A DNA stretch of 64,000 bases from Volvox africanus (lineage: Eukaryota; Chlorophyta; Chlorophyceae; Chlamydomonadales; Volvocaceae): NCBI GenBank assembly GCA_030268105.1, contig BSDZ01000078.1, forward strand, positions 1,798,001 to 1,862,000, given 5' to 3'. Under the pieces are notes generated by a model. That model saw only the letters and a list, made by a program, of their open reading frames with translations, ran no database searches and had not been told where the DNA came from. The position numbers and the translations under genes were made by a program. Shown here piece by piece: positions 43,633 through 56,297 of this stretch; within the stretch, counting starts at the first letter, position 1; every line of letters starts with the position of its first letter.

Positions 43633-43962
43633 GGTCCGTTTGATATCCTGGTTGGGTGAGTTGCAGCAATTGTGCTTGTACGCGTGTTTTTGCTCTTGTG
43701 TGCGTGTATGTGCGTGTTTTCTTCTTCCCCTCTCCTCCGTCTCCCTTTGTCTTTCTCCGTCTCCTTCCCGAGTTTAGTCTGGTGCTGATACTGCTGCTGT
43801 GGCATGTACCGTTATAGGACTCCGTTGTCGTTTTCACATCGTGGGATAGACCACGACTACACCGATGAACAGCCGCTCGTCCGGTTTGCAATGAAAGTAC
43901 CGTTTAGTTGTGTGTGTGTAGGGGGAGAGTGGGCTGTAGCTGGGCTGAACCCCGGCGCCCAC

Positions 43963-43994
<32 letters not shown>

Positions 43995-46900
43995 GCACAC
44001 AGACAGACAGACAGACAGAGACTGAGATTAAAACGTGTCTAATATATATGGGGAACTTGCCGCGTTAGTCGCGTGAGTGCATGACGTATGAGGCGATACG
44101 AATTGCTTATTGCTAGTCTGCAAATATAGCTCGGCATGTGTGTGTGTGTGTGAGTGGGTGTGTTCCCGTAGAGTTGGACGAGAGCCGCGCTGTCGCGAGT
44201 GCGGTATTTGCCAGTTTGCCTGTTGCAACGTTTCGGCTGTTTTGATGCGGACATTCGATGCTGGCTAATATTTTGGCGGTAAGTGATCCTGGCACGCAGC
44301 GGAACTGCCGCCGTGAGTTTATACCTGTCAGACGGCGCATTTCGTTCCTCACGCGGCCTGGTTGCGTGGGGAGTTAACACCAGCTTTTTGGGATTCTGCT
44401 TCTTTTCTTCAAGGAATGGGCTCCGATAAACTTCGTGATTGCTCCTCTCTTTGGGGATTTAGACTTCTTATCAAGCATCAAGCACCAACATAACAATCTG
44501 CGTGGACTCCCGAAGCTCTGTGGACTAAACCGGGGCGCGGATATTTTTCAGATATTTTAGTTGTTGTCAATCGTTGGCAAAGCCGACAAAATTACCGATG
44601 CTCTTTCGAGCTAGCTTCTCTGTCTGTCTTTTATGTCCGCTCGCTCTGAAGGATTACTAATTTGCGCTAAACCTATAATTAATTTAAGTGGTATAAAGAG
44701 GTTGCGCGGTACAACTTACAATAATCATGGAGGTTATTGCCGTTAGGGAACAATCCCAACGGTCACGGCAACGGACTCCCACTCGCCTTTCGCCTGGCGA
44801 GTACCCGCTTAAGGGCTTCTAGGAGGGCTTGTGAATGCAACCCTGTCGACTATGGAAACGCGGGTCCTTTCTGCGTCGAAGCAGATGGACTTGTGGACAT
44901 CCATCCGAATTCGCGTGCCGCAGAATCGTGAAGGAGAGTGCGCACGAAACCGAGGTGGGAGGCGTTTTCAAACCAACGAGCAATAGGCACTACTCCACTG
45001 AGTGTGGCCCAACGCTCGGTATGGAAGAGAATGAGGGACTGGTGCTGCTGCTAATGCTGCCAGTGCTGCCAGTGCTGCTGGTGCTGGGGATGTTTTGATG
45101 GCTTTGATGCTCAGTAGTCGCCAGCATCTCAACCGTGCTTGAGTGAAGGAACGGACCCTTGGGCCCTGCCATGGGTGAGAAGGAGGGACGCGGGGCAGCT
45201 AGCCGCGGCCACGGTAGTATATCACCACCGGATTGCGTGGTGTACGGACTGTACGAGGTGACAGTGTTGATGGGGGGCTCCCCACAGCTGTGACTTTGTC
45301 GTACAGATAATGACTCATTGGTGATACACGGTAAGATGCAGTACGCAATAAAAGGACGCCACTTACTCGCCTGGCCTCCCAGCTTTGGGGGGAATCAAGC
45401 TGTGTCATTGCCAAAGGCTCATGATGCCTTTCGTGCTCTCGGTATCGGGTGCGGATGAGTGCAGGTGTTTGCGCAGGTCTCTAATGACGTCATCCGTTGC
45501 CTCCGTCGCGTTTGTGACACAGTTGGTCTGGTTTGGGAGGGCGGCCGTAGCCGGGTCTCTCCGTTTACCTCTACGAACGACACCCTAAAGGCGCAATCGC
45601 TGAAGGTGGATTAACACTCGGGGGTTACAGTCAGTAAAGGGACATTTGAAGCAAAGAGACATTGTTGAGCAGTTGATGGATGAAGCACACGTGCATAGTG
45701 CACCGGGTATGAAATCCCTGCGCTTTACGGTCGCCGGTAGGAGGTTGAATGTCCATCGTAGCGCGCGGGAGGAAGGGGAAAGGTGGAAACACACCCGGTC
45801 TTACTTGTGCCGTACAATGCAATACGGCTCAGTGGCCAAAATGTTTTGATAAGGCATTTGTGCGACTGTTGCTTGCAAGGATGCAGGTCCACTGCGGGTC
45901 CATTTCGGGATGCATATCGGCACTCATGGTGTGCCGGTAGTGATGGGCGACTATCACCGCTCTCGCCTCACACTGCTGATATAGCACCGGTGATCAGGTC
46001 ACATGCTAAAGGGCTAGAAGAACACGTTCTGCTGATCAATACACACATACGCACACACGATCGTGCACATGATCGATGCAAAGCATGGAGCTAACGTTGG
46101 GTGTGAGCCCATGTCACCTGCCTAAAGCGAACGAGGGAGTATATTCTGTGATTTTTCATCCATAGGCGTATATATGTGTGTGTGTGTGTGTGTGTGGCTC
46201 GAACAGTCGGGTACTCCGGTTTAAACAGCTAAAAGCACTGACAGGGCAACATGCATAATACTGCATGTCTTTTAGAAATTACCGTCGTTGTGAAGATGTG
46301 GAAGTATGTACGAGAGGCTTACATGAATCGTGCAATAAAGTAGCCGATCGGATAGTCCGATCAGCCTGGTGCGTTTTTCAGTACGCGGAAGCTAGGTGTG
46401 GGTGGGCTTGTTTTGGATTGCTTGAGTGTGCTTTGCTGGCACCGTGTCCCCTATACACATTTGAGGATAGAGGAGGGAAATGCGTAACTTGCCTCTTCCG
46501 AGTGTCAAGTGTGGAGTTGTGTGGTGGCATTGAGTTGAGGAGCGATGTGGTGGTAGTGTGAGGTCATATACATATTGGTGACGTCACGACTTCAAATTTA
46601 GAACTTGCTGTCAGGTTGTTCCCGGGTGAGGGTTGCGCGCAAGAGTATGGGCGCAGGATGATCGAGATGATGCCCGAACCTGAAAGACTGTGTGAAAGAC
46701 TACCTCGTTATACGTCGATACCGCATCTTAGGTGCTGGGTCCTAATATTTGACTAAACGCCACCTGAAGATTACTATTTACCATTTGATCTATGGTTGTG
46801 ACGTTTGCAATAAACAGCCACGGCAGGGCCGTTGAAGCAACAGAGCCTTCGATCCACCTCTCGGCGGTGCTTTTGAGGACAAGCCGGCTGATCAGAGTGC

Positions 46901-47411
46901 CTAACCCTTTCTGGTTATGAAAGAAGGCTCAACACCCTAACTTGACCAGGCTCAGTTAACGTTCGGTGACGTCTTTGACCCCGCGTCCCAAAGGTCCTGG
47001 CGCCGATTGGTTTACAAATTTACAAATTTGTTTTCATCGGTTGCAAAGTACAGCATATTAAGATGTCAACAACGATATCATCGTCAAGCATGCGCATAAG
47101 CATCGCCAGCATTGCCGTACTGGACTCCACAACGAGAACCAATGAAGCCAAACTTGCCCTTTAATTGTATTGGACAGGTACTTTACTCCTGGATGGCAGC
47201 GCGGTGTACTTGAAACTAAGCTTAGCCCAAGACCATTGTGACGGCAATCCTTCGGACGACGAAGGCCTTGACTCAAGTTTTAGTTGACAAATTTAAATCC
47301 ATTAAGAGCCTTGGTGACTCAAATTGGCATTCGTGTCATTAGGAGCTCGTGACTGACAGTTGTTACACTTGCACACATCGCTCGCGGTCCAGCCGCGGAG
47401 GACGGAGCAAG
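43633..47411. other. Spacer between receptor cyclase and RSP7 genes
   Basis: This 3.8 kb has no reading frame I can assign. It contains CA/GACA repeats (43960-44022), a (TG)n tract (46168-46196), and otherwise unique AT-rich DNA. It should hold the cyclase 3' UTR and the RSP7 promoter. Frames at 44737-44931, 45646-45849 and 46265-46561 are short, unlike known proteins, and lack coding-like composition. Confidence 0.6.
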
Positions 47412-50400
47412 ATGTCTTCAACTTATCAAAAGCCTATCAATATTCCCCCAGCATTCCCGGCGATCCTTAAGGCGTTTACTCGCGAAATCCTTCGAGCGCA
47501 GGTGCGTACCCGCACGAAAAGTATGTTGTCCGGGACTCTGGCATCTTAGAATTAAGAGTGATATGCTTGCAGCCAGCGAACATCTATGAGTTTGGCGCGC
47601 GGTACTTCGCGGGACTGCAAGGTGGCGAGACAGAGGCCGAGGTGTTGGGGCGCCTGGAAGGCGCCATGCAAGGACATGAGTCAACAAGCACGTCCCAAGT
47701 CAAGGGGGGCTTGGGTGTCGAGGAGGCTGCCGTCATGATCGACATCGCAACGGCATCATCGGCCGACCTGGAGCCCGTCCTCATGAGTAAGCTCTCTCCT
47801 TGCGAGTGCAGTGAAGTGGTCAATCTTAGTCGGGCTTATAGAGAAACGCAGGACCCTATCCAGACCCCCCTCGGCAAGCTTAGTCGGCGTCTTCTTCGTT
47901 GGCGCAAACCTACCCCCTCCTGGGCCCTCCTTGACCCACATGGAGTGCTAACACCCTCATTGCTGTTAGCATCAGTAGTGGGGATGACTCGAAATGGCGA
48001 TGTGACCGCTACGACGAGCTGGTGAACGCTGGTGGGGTGGTTGGAAGTCCCGGTGGTGGTATGTGTTTGATGGGGATGGCTCGTGGTCAGTGACCGGATT
48101 CGGAACGTCCCGACGGAAAGCCCCGGGGATATGGAGGAAGACAGGGGGGTCTGAGCGATACAGCGGGTGGAAAGCTGCCCATGCCGGGAAACCGGGATGC
48201 CGGGAAACCAGGATACCGTCAGCGGCCGTGCCCTGGCCGTCATACGAATTTACACCACCGCAAGAGTTCTCGTCCTAGCTTCCATCTGCAGGGTCGGGGA
48301 AGGAGGGTCGGGGAAGGAGGGTCGGGGAAGGCCCCTAGGCATCGTGCGGCCCAGGGAAACACGTGTGAGTGGCGCCATGTGCGAGAGGTCTGTGTGCCAG
48401 CATGATGGGGGGCGCGGACCCAAGTGCATGATGACATAACCTCCAGCGGGTTCACTTGGACGAGCCTGTAGAAAAACCTTGAGGGACCCCGCGCCCCGTA
48501 GCATCGCGCATTGCTCGTCCCTGACCCACGCGGGTCAAAGCGGATGGGCTGTTGGTCGGCACTCTGTGCGACCCGTGGGTCGCAGCGGATGCAGCAGACC
48601 GCAGTGAAATCCCGCGTGTGTCCCAGGGAAGCTCCACTCACCCCGTTAACCACCAACTCACTCCTCCTGACGCGGAGGCACGCACTGCTCACCTCGGCTC
48701 TGCCTGGCTCGCACCTCTGCGGTGAAGGGCGGGGGAGAGCGGAGAGAAGGAAGCTACTGACCAGGAGGCCGGGGATGGGGTAGGGGCCGTTAGGGATCTG
48801 GAACCCCTTAGCCCCCACGCTCCCTCAATCTTTTCCCCACCCAACCCCAACACACATACACATATACCACAGTCTTTCCCCCTTGCTCATCTCCCCCCCC
48901 CTCCCCTCCCCTCCCCATGTAGAGTTGTTCATAGAGGCGGATAGGGATCACAGCGGCTTCCTGGACAGGCAGGAGTTCACGTCCGTACTACGTCATGCGA
49001 ATCTACGACTGACAGATAGGTACGAACTAGCTGAAGTACATGACGTACATGGCCGGGGTACGGGAGGAGGATTAGGGTAATGGTGTAACATGTGGACGCA
49101 AACGCCCAAGATGCTGTCCTGATTTTCTAACTAGCGTTCACTAGCACTGATCACCTTGGTTGCTCTACGTGTTGTGCTTGTGCATGTTTGTAACGTCATG
49201 TACAGGCAAATACGGCAGATCTTGGCGGAGGCGGACGAGAATGACGACGACGTGATCCAGTACAAAGAGTTTCTGCCGATCATGGTGGACATCCTGCAGA
49301 GCATCAAGGTGTGTATGCATGTATGTGCGTGCGTTTTGGGGGAGGGGGGTTATGATGAACAACGGACTGCGTGGGGCGCATGGAAGGATAGCGCACAGCT
49401 CTATCTCCATTACCGCTCTTTCTGGGCAGGACCGCTGCAGACAGGCGTACGCGTCCGGCGGGCTGAGGAGGGTAAAGAACGGAGGGGAGGGGAGGGAAGA
49501 GAGATATGCACAAACAGACATATTGTGGTCCTTTTGGACTCCCATGGCTGATTTTGGCTCCTCTGTTCCAACTGCATGCAATTAGGCGGTTTAAAGCTGT
49601 CCCCCGCGCACCTTCACCCCCTCACCCCCACACCCTCCCCCACACTCTTTTTAACCTCCACTCGCTGTCGCCTCTTCTTAGGCCAAGGAGCAGGCCAAGG
49701 CGATGATGCATGGGGTGGAGACGATGGTTCGGACGGAGGTGGAGACCATGCTGCTGCACGGCCTGCCTCAGGAGGAGCTCCAGGTGGGGTGGGCCCAGGG
49801 GGGGGGAAATGGCGAATGAACGAGCCCTTGTGTTGGGGCTTCAGGGAAGCTGGGGGTGGGGGAGGAAAACATAGGTTACATGACTGTACGGCTTTCTCCA
49901 TCATTATATCCATCGTGGAAGGCGACAGGATTGGGTTTGTCGCACCTCGGGGAAAGGGGGGAGGGGGGGCAGTCTTCTTCCACTAGCTGGCGGCTACGCT
50001 GATGAAAAGGGGACGAAAGGGTCAAAGGGCTGGAGGGCGAGGGGGAGGGGGAGAGGGGGAAGGGACATGGTGAAACACACCATTGGCTGTTGGTTCCCCC
50101 CCCCCCCCCCGATGTGGAGGAAACAAGTTGAAATACGACACTGCCGTGCCAGCAGAATGATCTGAAGGTGCTACGGAAGGTTGTGCCTCCTCCGAGCCCC
50201 ATATTTCGGCCCCTCCCGTTGTTCGGCGAATCGTTTGCCACCGGCCTTCCATTTCAGGCGCTGATGCTCAAAGTGTTTAAGAAGGCCGACGCGGACGGCA
50301 GCGGCCAGCTGAATAGGTAGGCAGATGGGCGGATGGGTAAGGAGGACGTTAACCGACCCATGGGTCGTATGGCCGGCCAGCACGGCCTCTGGATGCGTTG

Positions 50401-53021
50401 TGCACTAGAGCCAAAAGGATATGAGTACTCTGTTGCCACTTGTGTTTACACGTCACTATTCGCTCGATTGACGCAATCGTACGACAATGCACCACGCCAG
50501 GCACGAGTTCAAGGAGGCGCTCAAGGCCGCTGAGTTGGGCCTTACGCGCAAGGACATCAACCTGATCTTGTCGCACATCGACGTCGATAGGGACGGGTTG
50601 GTGTCGTACGAGGAGTTCATCCCGGTGTGCTTCCAGGTGTGTATGTGTATTTATGTATGTGTATGTCGTACAGGTGCTGCAGAGGGGTTTCCGTATGTCA
50701 AGACGGGAAGGACGCCGGGGTTGGCATGGCAGGGGAGGGGAGGGGGTGTCTATGGGCAGGGAAAACACACACGCTTCAGAAGCCCATGCACGATCAGAGG
50801 AGCCAAAAAAGGGAAGGGGGGACCTGAGGCACAAAGACCGTCAACCGCGGGCAGTTGGGTTTTTTCACGGAATAGGGCCCTATCCGTACAGAAATGCAGA
50901 GCGGAAAGCGCACACGCATACATCATATATCTTTACACAACGTACGGACAGACGAACAGACGGGCGCATACCAGGCCTTCGCTTCCCTCCTCCCACTGTT
51001 TTTTTATCGTTCCCTCTCCCTCGCGGGATACGTCGGCGGTTCGTGCGTCTGCCTGGCCCCGATCGGCCGCAGGTTCTCGTGGAGCGGTTCAAGGATGAAA
51101 TTGTTGTGAACGACATTCTCGGCAACACAGACGAGCTGCAGCAGATGCTGCTGACGGCCTTTCAGGAGGCAGACGCCGATAACAATGGACTGCTCACACA
51201 GCGTCAGGTGGGGAAGGCCGTACAGAGTGGCCGTACAGGGGCACTTTTTCCGTAAGGGGCTGCCCCGGGGGTGGGGTGAGGGGTGTGTGTGTGTGTGTGT
51301 GTGCGGGGGAGTTAACGACACATGTTATACGAATGTGGATCAACTGTGGATAATACTTTGGAAACTATTAATACTAATAATAATATTCTACAATGATAAT
51401 AAATAATGATAATAAATCAACGCACCCTCACCCTCACCCTCACCCTCACCGCACCACTAAAACCCACACGCCGCCTTTACCTATTTTTCGCGTTTCGGTT
51501 TCAATATCACCACCACCAACCACCATCATTGACCAACAACGACCACCAAAACCACCAACCACCACCACCTGGATTACCCCCGCCCAATCAGGTCAAGGCC
51601 ATCTTCAAGGAGCTGTCCTATCGGGCCCTGGGCCTCACGACTCTGCAAACCGTCAGCTTGATCAGCCAAGCCCCCACCACCCCCGACGGTCTGGTGCAGT
51701 ACATTCAGTTTGTTCCGTTGGCCGCCTCGATCATCCGCTCCATGAACGATGTGGAAACTATGAAAAGTCGAATGAGCGCCATTAAGGCGGTGGCGGAGGC
51801 GGGAGGCATCCAGGTGGGGTGGGGTGGGGTGGGCATCCACAGACAGGCAGGCGCATGAAAAGAAAGTAAGGGATCTCCCGGGCCCCATAGCCCCAAGCAG
51901 GTCTAGAACAGGGAGGGAGGGAGGAGAGAGCTCAACAACGAAGTATCGAAGTGCGACTGCGGAGCATCCCTAACCCGTTTCCTACCCCCGACCCCCGACC
52001 CTCACAACACACATACACACACACACACAAACCCCTGGCTGTCCTCAGGCCCTGGGGGCTCTGGATCTGGACACGCTGCGCGCGGTGCTCTCAGACGCGT
52101 TCCAGCGGGTGGATGAGGAGGGCAGCGGGCAGCTGACGTTGCCGCAGGTGACGGAGGTGATTGAGAGCCTCAACAGCCTGGCGCCAGATGCCAACTTGGC
52201 GCTGTCCGACCAACATATGAAGGTGTGATGATTACCCCTAAAAGAGTTGTTGGTCTCGTGTGATTGTGTGTGTCTGTATTTGTGCGTGTGCGTGTGGATT
52301 GTTTGTGTCTGTGTGTTTGTGTGTGTATGTGAGTGTCTGTGTGCCTGTGTGTGTGTATGTGTATGTGTGTGTGTATGTGTGTGTTTGTGTGTATGTGTGT
52401 GTGTGTGTTTGTGTGTATGTGTGTATGTGTGTATGTGTGTGTTTGTGTGTATGTGTGTGTTTGTGTGTTTGTGTGTATGTGTGTGTTTGTGTGTATGTGT
52501 GTGTTTGTGTTTGTGTGTGTATGTGTGTTTTTGTGTGTATGTGTGTGTTTGTGTGTATGTGTGTGTTTGCGTGTTTGTGTGTATGTGTGTGTTTGTGTGT
52601 ATATGTGTGTTTGTGTGTATGTGTGTGTTTGTATTTCGCGGAGGAAAGCTTTGATTACTGAAAGAGGGGAGGGAGGGGGTTTGATACACAACAACGGACC
52701 CATGGGCCCCAGGAACCCACAGATGATTTATAATGAGAGGGAGAGAGAGGGGGGGAGGGAAGAGCTTATGAGAGGGGTGATGTGTCACCCGCGAGCTGAC
52801 ATACCTGTCCATTCCCAACCCCCCTCCTTTCCACTCCTGACTAGACAATGTTTGCTGCAATCGATGCGGACGAGAGCGGCACAGTTGACTGGACCGAGCT
52901 GGTCAACTTCTTGTGCGACGCGCTGGAGCATGTTGAGCGGGAAGCTTACATCGCCAGCATGGGGGTGGGGGTGGGCGCGATTGCAGAGGGCGGGGAGGAA
53001 GAGGAGATGGATGACATGTAA
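47412..53021 (+). CDS. RSP7: Radial spoke protein 7 (RIIa docking domain plus EF-hands)
   Basis: Twelve exons, phases consistent: 47412..47501, 47573..47786, 48923..49019, 49206..49308, 49682..49783, 50156..50167, 50258..50316, 50501..50636, 51073..51207, 51592..51813, 52049..52222, 52845..53021; 506 residues. RSP7 is a radial spoke stalk component in motile cilia; its RIIa domain dimerises and docks on an amphipathic helix (RSP3 in Chlamydomonas). The N-terminus IPPAFPAILKAFTREILRAQ followed by PANIYEFGARYFAGL is the RIIa signature. EF-hand loops start DRDHSG (about 108), DENDDD (144), DADGSG (217), DVDRDG (253), DADNNG (305, with Gln at position 12) and DADESG (455); a further degenerate hand lies at VDEEGSGQL. 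The C-terminus is acidic (EEEEMDDM). The fold, exon order and length fit RSP7; another RIIa/EF-hand ciliary protein is the alternative. A TGTAA lies about 420 nt past the stop. Confidence 0.89.
51423..51448. repeat. (CACCCT)n short tandem repeat
   Basis: Four to five CACCCT units in an RSP7 intron. Confidence 0.85.
52250..52632. repeat. (TGTGTGTATGTGTGTGTT)n microsatellite, about 380 bp
   Basis: Long GT-rich array with regular TATG and TTTG interruptions in the last RSP7 intron (52223-52844). It generates Cys/Val-rich and His/Thr-rich frames on both strands that are not genes. Confidence 0.95.
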
Positions 53022-53043
53022 CGGCACAATTGAGGGCTGTGTA

Positions 53044-53082
<39 letters not shown>

Positions 53083-54525
53083 GTATCCTGAACGGCGAGC
53101 GAGGAGGGGGAAGAGGGGTGTTGGAAGATTCGCCCCGACCCGGTTATTGAGGGAGTTGGGACGTATGTTGGGTGTGAGCTCCTTGCATACCGCCTCGATA
53201 TACACACACGCGCGCGTGCACGTGCGCCGGAGGGGGGTTTGGGTTGTCGGGGTTGTCACGGCCAAGGGAAAAGGGAGAAGGGGAGCATCCGGATATGGCA
53301 TGAGGTGGGTAGGGAGAGGAAAAGGAGGAGGCACGTCGGTATAGGAGGGGATTGTGTACCTAAGGCGCATCTCTCGACACAAAAACAATGTTTGCCGTAC
53401 TCGAGGGTTTCTCGCAAAAATCATTTAGCATCAGTACCATGTAAGATTGGGTCTCAAAGCTGACCTCAACCTCATCATTTCGGGGGAGGGGGTGGCACGC
53501 GTCTTGGGGGAGCTGTCTGCGTCGAGGAAGGGGATGGAGGGGCTACCTGGATGAGTGACTGTCAGGAACCCAGGAGGGGATGACGTTATGACATTATGAA
53601 TGTAACTCCCCTTGGGCCCTCCCGCCTGTGCTCCTCCCCACTACCATCTCCACCTCCACAACCACAAACCACCATCACTACCACCAACCACCATCACCAA
53701 CCTCAACCACCACCACCTCCACCGCCCATCGATGTCGTTTTTGACATCGTAACCAACTGACCGTTGATCGTGGCTGTGGTCCCTGCCTCACCATCTTCAG
53801 CTGCTCGTTTGTTTATGTGTGTAGCCTCGGTTGGGGACACGACCTCATTTAAACAATTTCCCAAAATCAAATGGTGATGATGGTGGTGGTGGTGATGATG
53901 ATGGTGGTGATGTGGTGGAGCGGGGGCTCAGGAGGGGGCTCTCTGATCGTCCGTACGGATGCTTTGTTGTGTGTAGGATAGGGGGGTACCTCACCCGTGG
54001 CCACTAACCTGGCAGTCCCTACCTTCCCCGGTGTTTCGGGGCACCCTCATCCAGTCTCCCATGCCGACTTCTCCGAAATCAGTGCTCTTCCCAGGTTCAG
54101 CACCCACCACCAGCATCCAGCGGAATCGGCTGAATCAACTAAGGCAACAAGGTGGGAAGGGCTGATGGGGACGGGACATGGCAACTAAGGCAAGGGGGCA
54201 GAGGGACGGACCTGTTTTCCCTCCCCCCTTTTTGTGTGGCATTTGCCCGTGAGTCTTGAGAGGAGGGGCTGAGAGGAGGGGCTTCAGTTAAAAGGAGTGC
54301 CCCGATGAGGCCGCGCGCGGGATGGCGGCAAACCGAGTTGTGGATGCATGCATCATATGCTAGCAGGTGGTGCATTCAGCAGGAGGGCGCGAAAGACACA
54401 AAAAGACTCGCCTTCCTCCTCCTCCTCTCGGACCAGTAGACCTACTTCCACAGCACTACGATAAAGGGACAATGGCTCCGTTAATACCGTTCCCAAAGGA
54501 GGATATGTACGGCACGGTATGACAC
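53022..54525. other. Spacer downstream of RSP7
   Basis: It holds the RSP7 3' UTR, a GT tract (53036-53085), a (GAT/GGT)n tract (about 53870-53920) and C-rich unique DNA. No gene was found. Confidence 0.6.
53440..53444 (+). terminator. TGTAA poly(A) signal candidate for RSP7
   Basis: The only TGTAA I found in the 3' flank, about 420 nt after the RSP7 stop codon. TGTAA is the usual volvocine poly(A) signal. Confidence 0.45.
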
Positions 54526-54758
54526 GATTCTTAGAATATCATGGAAGTAACCCAAACGTCCTTGCGGAAAGCAATAGGCGTTATACCGCAGGATCCAACG
54601 TTATTTTACAGGTCTATAAAAGATAATATCGGTTATAGCCGGCCCGAAGCTACCGAAGAAGAGATTATAAATGCTGCTAGAAAAGGCAAGCCCATCAGTT
54701 TATTGTTCAACTTCCAGAAGGTTATGATTCATTAGTCGGAGAACGCGGTGTTAAGCTG
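54526..54758 (+). pseudogene. Decayed fragment of a bacterial-type ABC exporter ATPase domain
   Basis: The frame from 54541 reads VTQTSLRKAIGVIPQDPTLF, then RSIKDNIGYSRPEATEEEII, matching the stretch around the Q-loop of MsbA/ABCB-type exporter ATPases. Just after AARK (about 54682-54693, AAAGGCAAGCCC) the frame shifts by what looks like two extra bases. In the restored frame homology resumes as VQLPEGYDSLVGERGVKL and then stops before the expected SGGQ signature. Upstream, an in-frame TAG (54532-54534) precedes NIMEVTQ. Walker A, signature and Walker B are missing, so it cannot work. Codons are AT-rich, unlike every other gene here. A rickettsia-like or other bacterial donor is plausible; an old organelle-derived transporter copy is the alternative. 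Confidence 0.7.
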
Positions 54759-56297
54759 TACTTGAAGACGACTTTGAAGCCACAGAGGGGACAAACCCGA
54801 CGAAATGTTTCTCTTCCCCCCCTGCCCCCGATCGATTGTACGACAACACCGGACAAACAGCACAGCAGCAAACCCGACGTGGATGGTAAAAAACTGACCA
54901 GCAGAAACTCCCGTCTTGGCGGTTTTTTCGTTGGTTCGGTTATCCCTGGGTGTGAAGGCAATAGATAAAAAGATCAGTCTGGCGGGATTTCCGTACCCCG
55001 CAGCGACTCGGTCTCCCGCGACACGCGTTCCCAGTTCCCCCCCGTTCCCCCCCCCCGCTTTCCCCCCCTCCACACACCACCACCACCACCACCACCTGGT
55101 CACCGACGAACGCCGCTTGCAGCGGGTGCTGAGGGACCTCCACCCCCCACATATCACATCACATCACATCACATCACATCACATCACAGGTGCCCCTCCC
55201 CCATTTGCCATTGGCGACGTAACGCAAAGGCGTTGTCTGTGTGTGCGTCATGATGGAGGAGTACACGTCTTGCGCACAAAGAGGGCTTATGATGACCATG
55301 ATAAGTCCCATATCAACGTACCCGCACAAAGTACTTCACTCAGTGTGGGAGTCGGTTAATCAACCGATTTTCATTGATTAGTTGATCAGTTAGTAGTCAG
55401 CATTATTCACATCTCTCAGTGCCCTCAGCAGTTCCCAGTCCGGTGCAAGATGTGTTGGTAGTGGTGGTTTTGGTAGTTGTGGTGGTTGTGGTGGTGGTTT
55501 GTGGTGGTGGCGGCGGCGGCCGCAAAACGTCCCACAGGAACCGGAGAAAGGTTTACCAGACCTTCTCAAGAATACACGTCAGCAGTTGCGCACGACTGCG
55601 GAATCATCCTTTGGAAATCCAGATCCAGGATTTTAGATTCAGATCTGAGTCCATAAATACGGACCAAAATCGAGAATCCAAGGTATAGGATTCAAGTTCT
55701 AGAATTCAAGATCCAAATCCACCAGGTCCGATCCTCATCACTAGGAAAATTATAGCAGGTCAACCCCCCAAAGCGTGTTCTTCTCCGAGGACATTCGGAA
55801 GGACATCTGTCCATCTGTCCATCTGTCCATCTGTCCAACGTGGTTCCGAGCACCTGCAAGTCGTCCGCGTCACCTGACTCGTCCCGCACCTTCCCCTCCG
55901 CCCCTCTCCCCCCACACCCCTCCCACCCACTGACTGACTCCGCAGGGCACCCCCCACCCGCTCTTCAAGCCTGTCGGCCACTGCCACTGCTACTGCCACT
56001 GCTACTACTACGAGTACCGCCACGGCTACTGCAACTTCTGCCGCCAATGCCAGACTGCATGTGTCATACGATAAATTGACTTCTTGAGTCAGCTCCAGAA
56101 TCATTGAGGATCTGTCCACCTGTGAGGATCTGTTTGCTTACACTTCACATTTCAATCCTTCGCCCCCTCTCTCCTCCCCTCTCCCTCTCACACACACACA
56201 CACACACTCTCTCCCCCTCTTCTCCTCCTATCTCTCCCTCTCACCTTGCCCCGCTCCCGCGCCCTCCATCTCCCTCTCTCTTTCTCTTTCCCCCCGG
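54759..56297. other. Spacer between ABC fragment and the ABC1-kinase 3' end
   Basis: Short repeats only: (CCA)n at 55077-55096, (ATCAC)n at 55156-55188, (GGT)n at 55450-55515, four CATCTGTC units at about 55806-55835, and CA/CT tracts at 56180-56290. Several AT-rich inverted bits occur at 55340-55390. No gene was found. Confidence 0.6.
56138..56142 (-). terminator. TGTAA poly(A) signal candidate for the ABC1 kinase
   Basis: TGTAA on the minus strand (TTACA as given), 156 nt downstream of the stop codon at 56298; position and motif fit a volvocine 3' UTR. Confidence 0.55.

Noticed and set aside
44737..44931. 64-codon plus-strand frame (NNPNGHGNGLPLAF...)
   Set aside because: Too short, no flanking exon structure and no family resemblance.
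52045..52860. Long His/Thr-rich and Cys/Val-rich frames on both strands
   Set aside because: They arise from the GT microsatellite in the last RSP7 intron.
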